Source: CAYSDH01 sp964429805 | GTDB lineage: Bacteria > Bacteroidota > Bacteroidia > Flavobacteriales_D > JABDKJ01 | Assembly: GCA_964429805.1 (NCBI GenBank) | Contig: CAYSDH010000089.1 | Location: forward strand, 1-10,959 | Length of the DNA stretch: 10,959 nt | Direction: 5' to 3' | Part shown: positions 1 to 6,595 of the stretch, piece by piece | Numbering within the stretch: position 1 is the first letter of the stretch | Layout: every line of letters begins with the position of its first letter | Notes under the pieces: generated by a model | Told to the model about the DNA's origin: nothing | Seen by the model: only the letters and a program-made list of their open reading frames with translations | Databases searched by the model: none | Made by a program: the position numbers and the translations under genes

Positions 1-2
1 CC

Positions 3-1679
3 CCGCGGCAACAGATGATTAACATGATGTACCTCGTGTTAACGGCTCTGTTGGCCATGAACGTTTCCAAGGAAATCTTGAATTCGTTTATTACAATTAA
101 CCAAGGACAAGAAACTACAAGGTTTGCATTTGAGGGAAAACTTCAACAGGCCTATGGAAATTTCGCTGCTCTTGCTCAAGAGAATCCTGAGAAATACGGA
201 GAGCCAAATAAGAAGGCAAAGCGTATTCAGGACGCAGCAAATGGCCTGGTAAAGCACATCAATCAGATCAAGGCTAAATGTATCGCTGATACTGACGGCC
301 TTCCTATGGATAGTGTGTGGCAGCCAAATTCTGGTCCTACTGGTAAACTTCTTTTGGGAGTGGAAGACATCTCATCTAAGGATAACTACGATGTGAATAC
401 CTATTTGATGATTGGTGAAGAACCTGCTAGTCCTTCTGAAGACGACTATGTCGATGAAGTAACTGGTGAGACATACAATTACCGAGCGGTTGTTTTGAAA
501 TCTCGAATGGAAGAATACGCTGCGGCCCTCAAGGCCGAGATTGGTGATGATGATCAAGGTAAGAAGCTGAAAAGTTCGATTGATGACTTGTTTAACTACG
601 ATGAAGTAGTGGATAGTAATAACGACACCACCTCTTGGGCGGTTCTGAATTTTTATCACGTGCCACTTGCAGCATCGACTTCAATCTTGTCGAAGCTCCA
701 GGCTGATGTAAGAAACTCAGAGTCAGATGCGATTAACTACATGTTTGCTGACGTTGAGAAGTCTTCATTTAAGTTTACTGAGTTGGTGAGTGCGGTTATA
801 CCACAGTCAACTAATGTAACTACTGGTGCAAGCTTTGAGGCNNNNNNNNNNGCTTATGACGGACAAAATGCGCCTGAAATCTACTTAGGTAATCCGGGAG
901 TAAAGTTTGACGAAGCTAAAGGTGATTTATCTGGTGGTTCTACCCTACTTGAAATGGATGGAACAATGGGTAAGGTAAAAATACCTGCAGGTGGACTTGG
1001 ACAGCAGCAAAGAGAAGGTAAGATTGTGTTTAAACCAGTTGGTATGGAGCCTGTAATTACTCCTTTCAAATTGGATTATAATGTAGTTGCTCCTACCCTA
1101 GTTGTATCACCTACTAAGATGAACGTCTTCTACAAAGGAGTGGACAATCCTGTTTCAGTGGGTGTACCTGGTTTCTTAGATAAGGATATCAGGCCAAGTA
1201 TCAGCAATGGTACAATCAGCCCTGGTGGTGAAGGTGGATATACTGTAAAAGTAACTTCAGGAAATGAAGCGAATATTACTGTTACTGCAACTCTTCCTGA
1301 TGGAAGCACCAAACAGTTGGGTCCTGCTAAGTTTAGAGTGAAGTCTGTGCCCGATCCTGTTGCTCAGTTTGCAGGTAAAGGCTCTGATGATGTCTCTGTA
1401 AAGAAATCGCAGCTTACTGCAGCCGCTGGTTGTATTGCGAAAATGAAAGATTTTGATTTTGACTTGAAGTTCAAGGTTGTATCATTTGACATTTCTATGT
1501 CAATTGGTGGGCAGTTCATCACTCAAAAATCAAAGAGTAACAAAGTAACTAGTGATCAAAAAGCCATGCTGAAAAAAGCAAAAAAAGGACAGAAAGTATT
1601 TATCGAAGGTATCAAGGCAAAAGGCCCTGATGGAACGGTGAGAAACTTAGGTTCTTTGGCATTGAAGGTCACAGGCTGA
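3..1679 (+). CDS. gldM: GldM, T9SS/gliding motor shaft (copy 1, 5' end cut by window edge)
   Basis: GldM (PorM) is anchored in the inner membrane by one helix. A GldM dimer sits inside a GldL pentamer, and its long periplasmic part transmits proton-driven motion to the GldK/GldN ring of the type IX secretion system. The frame is open to the left edge and reads P-R-Q-Q before the first ATG at 15. The second copy has M-A-G-G-K-Q-K-P-R-Q-K at the same place, so the true start lies about seven codons outside the window and the ATG at 15 is internal. Visible features are the membrane helix (INMMYLVLTALLAMNVSKEI), the Arg just before it, DNYDVNT, NFYHVPLAA, GLGQQQREG and NVFYKGVDNP near codon 370 from ATG 15. 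The C-terminal beta-rich domain is complete. It is about 565 residues, longer than the 510-520 usual for Flavobacterium and Porphyromonas. Ten Ns interrupt it at 842-851 without breaking frame. gldN follows after 15 bases, so the two are co-transcribed. Ile codons are almost all ATT/ATC. Confidence 0.96.
   Translation, partial: PRQQMINMMYLVLTALLAMNVSKEILNSFITINQGQETTRFAFEGKLQQAYGNFAALAQENPEKYGEPNKKAKRIQDAANGLVKHINQIKAKCIADTDGLPMDSVWQPNSGPTGKLLLGVEDISSKDNYDVNTYLMIGEEPASPSEDDYVDEVTGETYNYRAVVLKSRMEEYAAALKAEIGDDDQGKKLKSSIDDLFNYDEVVDSNNDTTSWAVLNFYHVPLAASTSILSKLQADVRNSESDAINYMFADVEKSSFKFTELVSAVIPQSTNVTTGASFEXXXXAYDGQNAPEIYLGNPGVKFDEAKGDLSGGSTLLEMDGTMGKVKIPAGGLGQQQREGKIVFKPVGMEPVITPFKLDYNVVAPTLVVSPTKMNVFYKGVDNPVSVGVPGFLDKDIRPSISNGTISPGGEGGYTVKVTSGNEANITVTATLPDGSTKQLGPAKFRVKSVPDPVAQFAGKGSDDVSVKKSQLTAAAGCIAKMKDFDFDLKFKVVSFDISMSIGGQFITQKSKSNKVTSDQKAMLKKAKKGQKVFIEGIKAKGPDGTVRNLGSLALKVTG
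842..851. other. Assembly gap of 10 Ns inside gldM copy 1
   Basis: Ten Ns interrupt the codons between F-E-A and A-Y-D. The paralogue at 2809-4476 reads F-Q-A-E-V-F-L-A-A-Y-D here, which is two residues longer than the gap allows. The natural gap is therefore probably 16 bases (10 + 6). The Ns look like a fixed-size scaffold placeholder, and the frame survives either way. Confidence 0.9.
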
Positions 1680-1694
1680 TTAAACACACTGATT

Positions 1695-2543
1695 ATGAAA
1701 AGGTCCATTCTTATCGTTCTCATCGCATTGTTAAGTGTACCTGCCTCACAGGTAGTTGCACAAACAGTGCTTGACGGTGCGTATATCAAAGAGCATACGC
1801 GTACTAAAAAGGTAGTTCCCTATCCACACATCCGTGAAGCGGACGTGCTATGGGGAAAACGAATCTGGCAAGTCATTGATCTTCGAGAGAAGATTAACCT
1901 TCCACTCTACTACCCTGTTGATGAGATTAATGATAGAAAGAACCTTTTTGATGTGATTAAGCACGCCTTGCTTGTAGATGGTTCTATTACCGCTTACAGC
2001 ACTGGACCGCTTGGAATTGATGATGAGTTTAAAGTGCCATTACTTTCTTCTGAGATTGAAGGAATGATGTCAACGATTGACACCTCTTATACCGAGGATC
2101 CTGATACAGGCGAAATGATTGAAGTAATTCAGCAAATCGACATTGAAGGGTCTAGTGTCAAAAAATTTAAAATCAAGGAAGACTGGTACTTTGATAGACA
2201 GCGCTCAGAGCGATATGTGCGTATCATCGGTATAGCGCCTATGGTTGAGATTACTGGAGATGATGGTGAGGTGAGAGGTACTAGAGACCTTTTCTGGCTA
2301 TACTTTCCAGAGTGTCGATATGTGTTTGCTAACTGGGATATCTTCAACCGTCATAATGATGCAGAAAGAAGATCATTTGAAGACTTCTTTTGGAAGCGCC
2401 AGTTCAATAGCTATATCATCAAAGAAAGTAATGTCTATAACAGAAACATCTCTGAGTACACCTCAGGAATTGACCACCTGTTAGAGAATGAGCGAATTAA
2501 AAAGGAAATCTTTGAATTAGAGCATGACCTCTGGTCGTACTAA
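1695..2543 (+). CDS. gldN: GldN, T9SS periplasmic ring component (copy 1)
   Basis: GldN (PorN) is a periplasmic protein that forms rings with the lipoprotein GldK under the outer membrane and contacts the distal end of GldM. It is needed for T9SS secretion and gliding. The 282-residue product starts with a clear signal peptide (K2-R3, hydrophobic residues 5-16, likely cleavage V-V-A|Q after residue 22). A charged linker follows, then the family core: HIREADVLW near residue 45, IDLREKINLPLYYP, AYSTGPLG, a Y-F-D-R-Q-R-S-E segment, RIIGIAPM, then KESNVYNRNISEY and a C-terminal ELEHDLW. The ATG lies 15 bases after the gldM stop, in an A/T-rich context without a Shine-Dalgarno, which is normal for Bacteroidota. 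It is the last gene before a strong terminator. Flavobacterium johnsoniae has an adjacent gldN/gldO paralogue pair; here the paralogue lies about 2 kb downstream, behind a second gldM. Confidence 0.95.
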   Translation: MKRSILIVLIALLSVPASQVVAQTVLDGAYIKEHTRTKKVVPYPHIREADVLWGKRIWQVIDLREKINLPLYYPVDEINDRKNLFDVIKHALLVDGSITAYSTGPLGIDDEFKVPLLSSEIEGMMSTIDTSYTEDPDTGEMIEVIQQIDIEGSSVKKFKIKEDWYFDRQRSERYVRIIGIAPMVEITGDDGEVRGTRDLFWLYFPECRYVFANWDIFNRHNDAERRSFEDFFWKRQFNSYIIKESNVYNRNISEYTSGIDHLLENERIKKEIFELEHDLWSY

Positions 2544-2561
2544 TTGTAAAGGAACTTACTG

Positions 2562-2595
2562 AAAGCCGCCTCGTTAATTCGAGGCGGCTTTTTTT
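2562..2595 (+). terminator. Intrinsic terminator of the first gldM-gldN operon
   Basis: A GC-rich inverted repeat (AGCCGCCTCG at 2564-2573 with CGAGGCGGCT at 2580-2589) closes a six-base TTAATT loop and is followed by seven Ts (2589-2595). Flanking A-T pairs extend the stem to 12 bp. It begins 18 bases after the gldN stop. It should stop most transcription before the second gldM, so that pair needs its own promoter. Confidence 0.93.
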
Positions 2596-2808
2596 ATGCT
2601 TTATCCACAAGTACATACCATACATTGATTATTCCCGTTCTCTTGTGTATCCCTCCCCCTCCATACCTCATTTACTGAGGAACTGACGCTATGCAAAGCG
2701 TTCAGTTATAGTGTTAATTGGTAATCCCTTCCTCATCCAATTCAACATGTTTTGATTAAAATTTTATTCCCTCCAGGAATATTTATTTAAGAACCAAAAC
2801 ACCTAGCT
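2596..2808 (+). promoter_or_regulatory. Intergenic leader of the second gldM-gldN pair, with two hairpins
   Basis: This is 213 bases without a gene. It must hold the promoter of the downstream pair, because a terminator precedes it. Two adjacent hairpins are visible: CCTCA (2666-2670) with TGAGG (2676-2680), and CTGACGCT (2683-2690) with AGCGTTCAG (2697-2705), the latter with one bulged base and a six-base loop. Neither is followed by a T tract, so they are not typical terminators. I could not find a convincing Bacteroidota promoter (TTG, about 19 bases, TAnnTTTG). The last 60 bases are A/T-rich and lack a Shine-Dalgarno. The regulatory role is inferred from position. Confidence 0.5.
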
Positions 2809-4476
2809 ATGGCCGGAGGAAAACAAAAACCACGTCAAAAATTAATCAACATGATGTATCTCGTGTTGACCGCACTACTCGCATTGAATGTATCAAAGGA
2901 GATTCTTGATTCGTTCATCAACATCGATGAGCGACAACAATCTACGCGACTTTCAGTAGAAGAAAAATTGAGTATGCGCATGGACACTTTTCAGCTCAGG
3001 GCAATAGAAAAGCCTGTAAAATTTGCCGAGCCATACACCATGGCCAACAATCTGCACAACCAGGCAAACGACCTCATCACCTACATCAACAAGATAAAAG
3101 CTCTTTGCCTTTCTGAAACCGAAGGAAAGGCATTAGATGAAGTGTATGACGCTGAAGCCGACACGGTACTACATATCAAATACGTCAATAGAAAAGATAA
3201 CTATGACGTAAATACGAATATCATGTACGGCTCAGGTGATATTGCGGCAACAGCACCTCGACCAGCTGATGATGCAAACTATCGCGCCACAGAACTCCGT
3301 GCAATGCTCGCCCAGTTTAGAGAGAATAGCTGTGCTCATATCAAAAATCAATCGCTGAAGTCATCTATTCAGTCCGTATTCAATTTTGAAGAAAAGATAG
3401 ACTCGGAGGGAAATTCGCAGACGTGGGAACGGATGAACTTCTACCACGTACCTCTCGCAGCGACTCATTCTATCCTGTCTAAAATTCAGTCAGATATACG
3501 CAGCGCAGAGGAAGTCGCGATAAACTACTTGTACCAAGATGTAGAGGGAAACACCATGAAGTTTACCCAACTCAAAGAAGCTGTCATTCCAGTGTCTACT
3601 GATGTAAGCCAAGGAGGAAAATTTCAAGCCGAAGTTTTCTTGGCCGCATATGATGACACTAATCCACCAGAGATAAGACTCGGTAAGCCTGGTGTAAAAT
3701 ATGACCCAAGCACAGAAGAACTAGATGGTGAATTCGAACTGCTGGATGTCGACTCAAGTATGATTGGCAGCATAGACATTGATGCAGGAATGCTGGGGCA
3801 ACAGCATAGAGAGGGGCTCATCATCTTCAAACCCGCAGGCCTGCCAGAAGTGAGAAAGAACTTTGAGCTAAACTATAATGTGTTGGCACCGACACTCATC
3901 GCCTCACCTACCAATATGAATGTCTTTTATAAAGGCGTAGATAACCCTCTCACCATAGGTGTGCCGGGCTTTCAAGCTGATGACATATCAGTGAGCATAG
4001 ACAATGGGACTCTTACTAAAGTGGCCAACGGCAATTACAACGTCCGCGTCAGCAAAGGCTCGGAATCAAAAATCACAGCCTCCGTGCGACTACCTGATGG
4101 AGGTACTAAACAGGTTGGGCCAGTCAAGTTTAGGCTAAAATCTGTCCCTAAACCGATAGCCCGATTCGCAGGAAAAACATCCATGGACAACTCCGTAAAA
4201 AGAGGCGAGATACGAGCAGCACAAGGGCTTATGGTAGAAATGGTTCAATTTGATTTCCCCGTCAATTTTACTGTCCAATCATTTGATGTAGGAATGACAT
4301 ACAAAGGTCAATACATCGAGGAGTCTTCTAACAGAAATAGGATTTCAAGCAAGCAAAAGGAAATACTTGAAAAGCTGAAAACTGGTCAGAAGATTGACAT
4401 CATGAACATTCGAGTAAAAGGGCCCAATGGAGAGTCGATTAAGTTAAACTCACTCACACTCAGAGTCGGCAAGTAA
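2809..4476 (+). CDS. gldM: GldM paralogue, T9SS/gliding motor shaft (copy 2)
   Basis: This is a complete second GldM of 555 residues. The start gives the family N terminus M-A-G-G-K..P-R-Q-K. Arg9 is the residue I recall as pairing with the membrane Glu of GldL in the GldLM motor. One helix follows at about residues 13-33 (INMMYLVLTALLALNVSKEI), nearly identical to copy 1. By eye about half of all positions match copy 1. The closest blocks are the helix, DNYDVNT, NFYHVPLAA, LGQQHREG, NVFYKGVDNP (371-380) and the last 200 residues. The first periplasmic domain (about 40-170) is most diverged, with a loop near 150-165 shorter than in copy 1. No gldL precedes it. gldN copy 2 follows after 42 bases. 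About 13 of 39 Ile codons are ATA, against about 2 of 29 in copy 1, which suggests weaker expression or older divergence. All family landmarks are intact, so I see no sign of decay. Confidence 0.96.
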   Translation: MAGGKQKPRQKLINMMYLVLTALLALNVSKEILDSFINIDERQQSTRLSVEEKLSMRMDTFQLRAIEKPVKFAEPYTMANNLHNQANDLITYINKIKALCLSETEGKALDEVYDAEADTVLHIKYVNRKDNYDVNTNIMYGSGDIAATAPRPADDANYRATELRAMLAQFRENSCAHIKNQSLKSSIQSVFNFEEKIDSEGNSQTWERMNFYHVPLAATHSILSKIQSDIRSAEEVAINYLYQDVEGNTMKFTQLKEAVIPVSTDVSQGGKFQAEVFLAAYDDTNPPEIRLGKPGVKYDPSTEELDGEFELLDVDSSMIGSIDIDAGMLGQQHREGLIIFKPAGLPEVRKNFELNYNVLAPTLIASPTNMNVFYKGVDNPLTIGVPGFQADDISVSIDNGTLTKVANGNYNVRVSKGSESKITASVRLPDGGTKQVGPVKFRLKSVPKPIARFAGKTSMDNSVKRGEIRAAQGLMVEMVQFDFPVNFTVQSFDVGMTYKGQYIEESSNRNRISSKQKEILEKLKTGQKIDIMNIRVKGPNGESIKLNSLTLRVGK

Positions 4477-4518
4477 AACCACCAATTCTTATCCCTTCAT
4501 GAATAAAAAAATGGAATC

Positions 4519-5322
4519 ATGTCAAACGAAATAAAGAAGTGCTTTTGCACTATACTGCTTGTTCTTACCGCCTTTTCACAATCCATTGCCCAGCAGCCTA
4601 CTCCCCATAATATCAGGGAAGCAGATGTGATGTGGAGCACTACCATCTGGAGAGAATTAGACCTTAAACAGAAAATAAATCAACCGCTGTACTATCCGCT
4701 CGAACCAGCTGACGGATACATGAGTCTTTTTGACGCGTTTCTGAACGAGATAGAGGAAGGTTACCTCACAGCCTACTCAACAGGGCCTCTGGGCGATCAA
4801 GACAACTTTTCTATACCACTCAGTCCCACCGAGGTTAAATCGATAATAATCTCCACTGACACCATCTTTACGGAAGACCCGGATACGGAAGAGATGATAC
4901 CTCAAGTGCAGGAAAACGTGATTGAATCTTCTGACATAGCGCGCTATCGGATTAAGGAGGAATGGATATTTGATAAACAGCGTTCTCGCATGGTGCCTCG
5001 CATCATTGGAATAGCACCTATGGCTACTATTTATGGAGAAGATGGTGAAGTCCGTGGACTCAGAACATTGTTTTGGGTTCGGTTTGACCAAGCCAAATTC
5101 GGCCTACAGTTTTATCCAGTATTTATTAGGCACAACAACAATAAGGGCCTGAACTACTCAGACATATTTGCCAAGCGATTCTTTGATTCATACGTCACTA
5201 AAGAGAGTAACGTGCAGAATCGATTTGTCAACGAATACGCGAATGGCGTAGATGCATTGCTAGAAAGTGATCGGATAGAAGAAGGAATACGCACATTTGA
5301 AAGTGACCTTTGGGACCACTAG
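4519..5322 (+). CDS. gldN: GldN paralogue, T9SS periplasmic ring component (copy 2)
   Basis: This second GldN has 267 residues. It has a signal peptide (Lys6-Lys7, hydrophobic residues 9-19, likely cleavage S-I-A|Q after residue 24) and the same core motifs as copy 1: NIREADVMW, LDLKQKINQPLYYP, AYSTGPLG, RIIGIAPM, GEDGEVRG, VTKESNVQNRFVNEY and a C-terminal ESDLW. The linker between the cleavage site and IREAD is about 8 residues, against about 23 in copy 1. The start at 4519 is the only ATG that yields the signal peptide; an ATG at 4499 is out of frame and ends after 11 codons. No Shine-Dalgarno is visible. It lies 42 bases after gldM copy 2, so the two probably share a transcript. It could be called GldO by analogy with F. 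johnsoniae, but pairing with a second gldM differs from that arrangement. ATA codons are frequent, as in its partner. Confidence 0.94.
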   Translation: MSNEIKKCFCTILLVLTAFSQSIAQQPTPHNIREADVMWSTTIWRELDLKQKINQPLYYPLEPADGYMSLFDAFLNEIEEGYLTAYSTGPLGDQDNFSIPLSPTEVKSIIISTDTIFTEDPDTEEMIPQVQENVIESSDIARYRIKEEWIFDKQRSRMVPRIIGIAPMATIYGEDGEVRGLRTLFWVRFDQAKFGLQFYPVFIRHNNNKGLNYSDIFAKRFFDSYVTKESNVQNRFVNEYANGVDALLESDRIEEGIRTFESDLWDH

Positions 5323-5383
5323 TGGTAACCTTAAGTCCGGGCCGAGCGTATAACCAGAAGTTTAACGTGAGAGAGATTTAGTG

Positions 5384-5485
5384 ATGGAGAAAACAAAGCA
5401 ACTTGCACAGTGGGGCGATTTTATTCTATTAATGGCCTTTTTTGTCTCGGCCCATATCGTCAACCGACTGATTGAGGTCATTTAG
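5384..5485 (+). CDS. Putative 33-residue single-pass membrane peptide
   Basis: An ATG frame of 33 codons plus TAG fills most of the space between gldN copy 2 and era. The product has a polar, lysine-bearing N terminus (MEKTKQLAQ), a hydrophobic run from W10 to about V26 (including FILLMAFFVSAHIV) and a short tail with one Arg and one Glu. It fits a small inner-membrane protein with one helix. A purine-rich GAGAGAG ends seven bases before the ATG, the most Shine-Dalgarno-like sequence at any start in this window. The frame is closed upstream by TAA at 5363. It lies 61 bases after the gldN stop, and its stop is 9 bases from the era stop on the other strand. I do not recognise the family. A chance frame is possible at this length; the hydrophobic pattern, ribosome site and tight fit argue for a real gene. 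It may be co-transcribed with the second gld pair. Confidence 0.5.
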   Translation: MEKTKQLAQWGDFILLMAFFVSAHIVNRLIEVI

Positions 5486-5494
5486 AAGGCTCGA

Positions 5495-6379
5495 CTAGCC
5501 ACTATACCCGTAGTACTTTAGGCGATTCTCTTTGGTTCGCCAGTCTTTGTCGACTTTGACATAGGTCTCTAAAAACACCTTTTTGCCTATGAAAGCCTCC
5601 ATGTCTTTTCTGGCTTCGGTACCCACTTTTTTCAACTTCTGTCCTTGATGCCCGATGACGATTGATTTTTGAGAATCTCGTTCGACCATTATTTCCGCAC
5701 GTATTCTGACCAGTTTACCTTCGTCTTTGTAAGACTCAATAATGACCTCACAGGCATAGGGAATCTCCTTTTCGTAGGTCAAAAAAATCTTTTCCCTGAT
5801 TATTTCTGACATGAAGAATCGCATTGGTCTATCTGTCATTTCACCTTTGTCAAAATAAGGTGGCCCTTCCGGCAGCAACTCGATAATCTTGTCAAAGACC
5901 ATCTCCAAGTTGAACTTGTGTAAAGCAGAAACTGGAGCCACAAGTGCATGAGGCACCATTTTTTTCCAATAATCTACCCTTGCTACCACGGTATCCTGAT
6001 TCGTAAGGTCAATCTTATTAATCAAGATTAAGACAGGAATATGATCCATCTTCTTGATTGTCTCAAGAGTCGGAGCATGATTGGTTTCCTTCTCGTATAT
6101 GTCAGTGACAAAGAGCAGGATGTCTGCATCCTTTAGCGCCACAGCCACAAACTTCATCATTTGCTCATGTAGTCTGTACGCTGGGTTGACCACTCCTGGA
6201 GTGTCTGAATAGACTATCTGGTAGTCTTCGTCATTGACTATGCCCAACACTCTGTGCCGCGTTGTTTGTGCCTTGGAGGTTATGATGGAGAGCCTCTCTC
6301 CCACCATCGCGTTCATGAGTGTCGATTTGCCCACATTAGGGCTTCCTATAATATTGACAAAACCAGATTTGTGAGCCAT
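5495..6379 (-). CDS. era: GTPase Era, ribosome assembly factor
   Basis: Era binds the 3' end of 16S rRNA and helps mature the 30S subunit. It is a near-universal housekeeping GTPase. The 294-residue protein has the full G domain: P-loop GSPNVGKS (12-19), switch I KAQTTR (36-41), DTPG (59-62), NKID (121-124) and SAL (151-153). These are followed by the C-terminal KH domain with its GHQG loop (243-246) in VIGHQGQKLKKVG. Length and motif order are typical of Era. The ATG is preceded by an A/T-rich leader without a Shine-Dalgarno. It is transcribed convergently to the gld genes. The secreted-protein gene upstream on the same strand ends in its own terminator, so era probably has its own promoter within about 6380-6533, though I could not identify it. 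No clear terminator lies beyond its stop. Nothing about the protein looks unusual. Confidence 0.97.
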   Translation of the reverse strand: MAHKSGFVNIIGSPNVGKSTLMNAMVGERLSIITSKAQTTRHRVLGIVNDEDYQIVYSDTPGVVNPAYRLHEQMMKFVAVALKDADILLFVTDIYEKETNHAPTLETIKKMDHIPVLILINKIDLTNQDTVVARVDYWKKMVPHALVAPVSALHKFNLEMVFDKIIELLPEGPPYFDKGEMTDRPMRFFMSEIIREKIFLTYEKEIPYACEVIIESYKDEGKLVRIRAEIMVERDSQKSIVIGHQGQKLKKVGTEARKDMEAFIGKKVFLETYVKVDKDWRTKENRLKYYGYSG

Positions 6380-6533
6380 TAGTGCAAAGAAAGCAGAAAT
6401 AACAGGGTGATTATCAACTTAGCTCATCTATAGTAATAATCAGCTTCCACTCTATTAGCTCGATAAACAAACGCTCTTGATGAGCTTATGAAGAGCTTAG
6501 GCCTGATTGAAATTTCCTCAAAAAGATTGGAAA

Positions 6534-6576
6534 CAAAAAAAGGTCGTCCCGGCTCAGATGAGACGAAACGACCTTT
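6534..6576 (-). terminator. Intrinsic terminator of the large secreted-protein gene
   Basis: AAAGGTCGT (6539-6547) and ACGACCTTT (6568-6576) form a 9-bp stem around a 20-base loop. Read on the minus strand, the stem is followed by a run of seven Ts (complement of As up to 6540). It begins 20 bases after the stop at 6596. The loop is long for an intrinsic terminator, and alternative pairing (TCGTC 6544-6548 with GACGA 6562-6566) is possible. Position and T tract still make this call likely. Confidence 0.8.
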
Positions 6577-6595
6577 AACCAACCAACCAAAAAAT

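Noticed and set aside
4499..4534. Short ATG frame of 11 codons overlapping the gldN copy 2 start
   Set aside because: It is out of frame and ends at once. There is no sign that it acts as a leader peptide or that gldN is frameshifted.
4777..5091. Minus-strand 104-codon frame inside gldN copy 2 (similar shadows at 39-257, 372-659 and 2129-2347)
   Set aside because: It is antisense to a strongly conserved gene, has no family features and comes from codon composition.
5315..5326. Perfect 12-base palindrome ACCACTAGTGGT over the gldN copy 2 stop codon
   Set aside because: A 12-base palindrome is expected a few times by chance in 11 kb, and there is no T tract or second copy to suggest function.
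5339..5453. 8-bp inverted repeat GGGCCGAG (5339-5346) and CTCGGCCC (5446-5453) around the small frame
   Set aside because: The spacing is about 100 bases, and short distant inverted repeats of this size are common by chance. No terminator or insertion-element features accompany it.
6421..6486. 8-bp inverted repeat AGCTCATC / GATGAGCT upstream of era
   Set aside because: The arms are 50 bases apart with nothing resembling a known operator between them, so this is likely chance.
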